This document shows positions 6,474 to 8,566 of a stretch of DNA of 8,566 nt, piece after piece. Numbering within the stretch: position 1 is the stretch's first letter; each line of letters starts with the position of its first letter. A program made the translations under genes and the position numbers. Under the pieces are notes generated by a model. That model ran no database searches, was not told where the DNA came from, and worked only from the letters and a program-made list of their open reading frames with translations. Origin of the DNA: an uncultured Verrucomicrobiota bacterium (GTDB lineage: Bacteria > Verrucomicrobiota > Verrucomicrobiia > Chthoniobacterales > SZAS-18); assembly GCA_937871685.1 (NCBI GenBank), contig CALMOL010000333.1, positions 1 through 8,566 of the forward strand, read 5' to 3'.

Positions 6474-8566
6474 TCATGGCTCCGCCACCAGCTTCTCGAA
6501 TCGCGGGTTGCCGCGGAGATCGTCCCACCAGGGGGAATGGCGCACCCAAGCGCGGGAAAAGCCGCCGGGCAGGGCGAACAGGCGCTCCAGGACGGCGCAG
6601 CACTCGTCGGCCCGGCCCAGCCAGGCAAGCAGCTCCGCATGGTCGATCAGCAAGTGGTAGCCTTCGCTGGCGTCGCGCTCCACGGGCAACTGGCGCACGG
6701 CTTCCGCGGCCTCGCGGAGGGCGGCCTCCGCGTCACCGGCGCCGCCCAGGGCGCGCGCCCATTTCATGCGCAGGGCCACGTCCTCAGGGTGGGCCTGCAC
6801 GCGCTCGGCCAGCTCGCGGGCCGCCGCGGCGAAAAGGCGGCGAGCTTCCTCGCGCTTGCCGGTCAGGCGGAGCACCGTGGCGATGCCGAGCTCCTTGGGG
6901 AAGGCCACGTTGGTGGTGTATCCATATAAGTCCGGCCCGGGCACGTCGCGCAGCTCCTGGGCGGCGGCCGCAAACTCGCGCAGGCTGACGAGGGAGGCGG
7001 AGCGGGCCTCGCCCGCCGGCATGCGGGGCAGCGCCTCGCGCAGGGCGCGGCAGAAGCGCTCCCAATCCCCGTCTTGATTCAAGCGGCAAGATGCGGGCGC
7101 GTTCTGCATGGCGGCCTTGGCGTTCAGCTCCAGCACGCGGCGGAAGAGTTTCTCCGCATCGGCGTAGCGGCGCACGCTGTAGAGGGTGCCGGCCGCATCG
7201 GCGAGCTTGTCGATGTCGTCGGGCGCCAGCTCGACGGCAAGGAGCATCTCGCGCAGTGCCTCGTCCCAGCGGCCCAGGCGGCGCAGCGACAGGCCCATGG
7301 CATCGTGCGCCTGGGCGTTGCCCGGCTCGATGGCGAGGGCCACGCGGTATTCGCGCATCGAGCCCTCCCAATCGCGCTCGGTGCGGTAAAGGAAGTCGCC
7401 CAGCGCCAGTCGCGCCTCGGGCAGATCGGGCTGCAGACGGGCGGCGCGCTCGGCGGCCTCGCGGGCTTGCACCAGGCGGGTCGGCGTGCGGTCGCGCCCA
7501 TACCAGATCAGCTGCGTGTGCATAAGCGCGAGGTGCGCCCAGGCCAGCGCGAAGTCCGGGTCCAGCCGGACGGCCTGCTCGTAGAGGGCGAGGATCTGGG
7601 CGTTCTCTTCCCACGATTGGTCGCCGCGGGTTTGGAGGGAGCGAGCGCGCAGGAACGCCTCGTAGGCCTCGCGGTTGGCCGTGGGCCGGCGCAGCGTCGC
7701 GGTCCGGCTGCCCTGGAAGAAATTCATGGCCAGCGTCGAGGCGATCTCCGTGGCGATCTTGGCCTGGATCTGGAAGAGGTCCGTGATGTCGCGCTCGTAG
7801 AAGTCTCCCCAAAGCTGGCGGCTGTTGGCGGATTCGACCAAGCGCGCCGTGACCCGCACCCGGCCGGCGATGCGGCGCACGTCGCCCTCCAGCACGAGCG
7901 AGGCGCCCAGGTCCTTCGCCGCCTGCGACTCGGCGTCCGGGCGGCCGCGATATTTCAGCACCGCCGAGCGCGCCACCACGCGCAGGTCGCGCACCTTGGC
8001 CAAGCCGGCGAGCACGTCCTCGTGGATGCCGTCGGCCAGGAAGTCGCTGTCGCGGTCGCCCGAGAGGTTCGCGAAGGGCAGCACCGCGACCACGCGCGCG
8101 CCGGAGCTGGGAGCATTCGGCCCGAGGGCGGCGGGTCGCTTGGCCGTCCACCACCACGCGCCGCCCGCCGCCAGCAGCAGGAGGGCAAGGACCGCCGCCG
8201 CCCAGCGCAGGCTGCGCACCGGGATGGCCACCGTGGGGGGCGAGACGACGGTGGCCGGGATGGTGGCGCTCGCCGGGGCGGCCGACGACCGCGCGGCCGA
8301 ACCCACCGAAGTGCCGCGCAGGGCGGAGGTAGGACGCGCCGGATGAATCGCCGGCATGGCATCGGTCCCGGCGGAAGGATCGGAAAGGCCGGCCCGCGCG
8401 GCGGCCAGCATTTCCGCGGCCTGGAGGGCATCGGCCGGGCGCTGGTCGCGATTCTTGGCGAGGAGCGCCTCGAGCACGGCGCGGACCGCCGGCTCCACGG
8501 CCGGCAGTTGGTCCCAGGGCAGCGGCGCCTCGCAGTGCCGCCGCGTCAGCTCCATCTGCGACTTGC
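6474..8566 (-). CDS. Transmembrane Ser/Thr protein kinase with TolB-N-like and TPR region, C-terminal part
   Basis: The frame is open to the right edge and stops at TGA 6476-6474. An internal ATG at 8555 is not the start: the codons before it (K-S-Q) continue the kinase C-lobe. Numbering from that Met, residues 1-55 are the end of a Hanks-type kinase domain, with LLAKNRDQRPADALQAAEML holding the conserved Arg of the last subdomain; the ATP site and catalytic loop lie outside the window. Residues 56-115 are a Pro/Ala/Ser-rich linker. Residues 117-137 (LRWAAAVLALLLLAAGGAWWW) are one membrane helix. Residues 154-275 match the TolB-N-like domain (VVAVLPFANLSGDRDSDFLA, ADGIHEDV, LVLEGDVRR), as in CadC-like regulators and some adenylate cyclases. 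From about 295 to 640 come TPR-like helical pairs (for example YRVALAIEPGNAQAHDAMG). The end PWWDDLRGNPRFEKLVAEP is typical of this architecture. The kinase is presumably cytoplasmic with the TPR part outside the membrane, so it may sense an envelope signal. Targets are unknown. Confidence 0.88.
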   Translation of the reverse strand, partial: KSQMELTRRHCEAPLPWDQLPAVEPAVRAVLEALLAKNRDQRPADALQAAEMLAAARAGLSDPSAGTDAMPAIHPARPTSALRGTSVGSAARSSAAPASATIPATVVSPPTVAIPVRSLRWAAAVLALLLLAAGGAWWWTAKRPAALGPNAPSSGARVVAVLPFANLSGDRDSDFLADGIHEDVLAGLAKVRDLRVVARSAVLKYRGRPDAESQAAKDLGASLVLEGDVRRIAGRVRVTARLVESANSRQLWGDFYERDITDLFQIQAKIATEIASTLAMNFFQGSRTATLRRPTANREAYEAFLRARSLQTRGDQSWEENAQILALYEQAVRLDPDFALAWAHLALMHTQLIWYGRDRTPTRLVQAREAAERAARLQPDLPEARLALGDFLYRTERDWEGSMREYRVALAIEPGNAQAHDAMGLSLRRLGRWDEALREMLLAVELAPDDIDKLADAAGTLYSVRRYADAEKLFRRVLELNAKAAMQNAPASCRLNQDGDWERFCRALREALPRMPAGEARSASLVSLREFAAAAQELRDVPGPDLYGYTTNVAFPKELGIATVLRLTGKREEARRLFAAAARELAERVQAHPEDVALRMKWARALGGAGDAEAALREAAEAVRQLPVERDASEGYHLLIDHAELLAWLGRADECCAVLERLFALPGGFSRAWVRHSPWWDDLRGNPRFEKLVAEP

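Noticed and set aside
6784..8157. 457-codon open frame on the minus strand inside the kinase gene
   Set aside because: It is a high-GC shadow frame with Arg/Pro/Gly-rich low-complexity translation, while the kinase frame shows clear kinase, membrane, TolB-N-like and TPR features.

Overview
This GC-rich window looks like a chromosomal segment from a Verrucomicrobiota-like bacterium. The assignment is an inference. It rests on the secreted beta-propeller protein with its short C-terminal tail domain, the membrane-anchored Ser/Thr kinase carrying a TolB-N-like plus TPR region, and dispersed palindromic repeats between genes. No rRNA, tRNA, CRISPR array, transposase or phage gene was seen.

Layout. 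(1) 1-1053, plus strand: the last 350 residues of a maltokinase (trehalose/maltose to GlgE-type glycogen metabolism), cut by the left edge. (2) 1054-1553: a 500-bp space between two convergent genes, holding a long palindromic element (1252-1360) and a cluster of small hairpins (1453-1534). (3) 1554-2999, minus strand: a complete DASS/SLC13-type anion transporter of the CitT/TtdT class. (4) 3000-3261: a 262-bp spacer with inverted repeats whose pairings are mutually exclusive. (5) 3262-6153, minus strand: a secreted protein made of fourteen 46-residue beta-propeller-like repeats between an N-terminal module and a C-terminal tail. (6) 6154-6473: a spacer with a second copy of the long palindrome (6277-6390). 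(7) 6474-8566, minus strand: the C-terminal part of a transmembrane Ser/Thr protein kinase, cut by the right edge.

The genes do not form an obvious pathway. The three minus-strand genes run in the same direction but are separated by 262 and 320 bp, so a single tight operon is unlikely. The kinase and the secreted propeller protein could be functionally linked, but only their adjacency suggests it.

The most interesting non-coding signal is the pair of long palindromes. They share core sequence and loop fragments, and they differ at three arm positions where both partners of the base pair have changed together. This points to a dispersed structured repeat family of REP or MITE type. I see no convincing new defence or metabolic system in the window.
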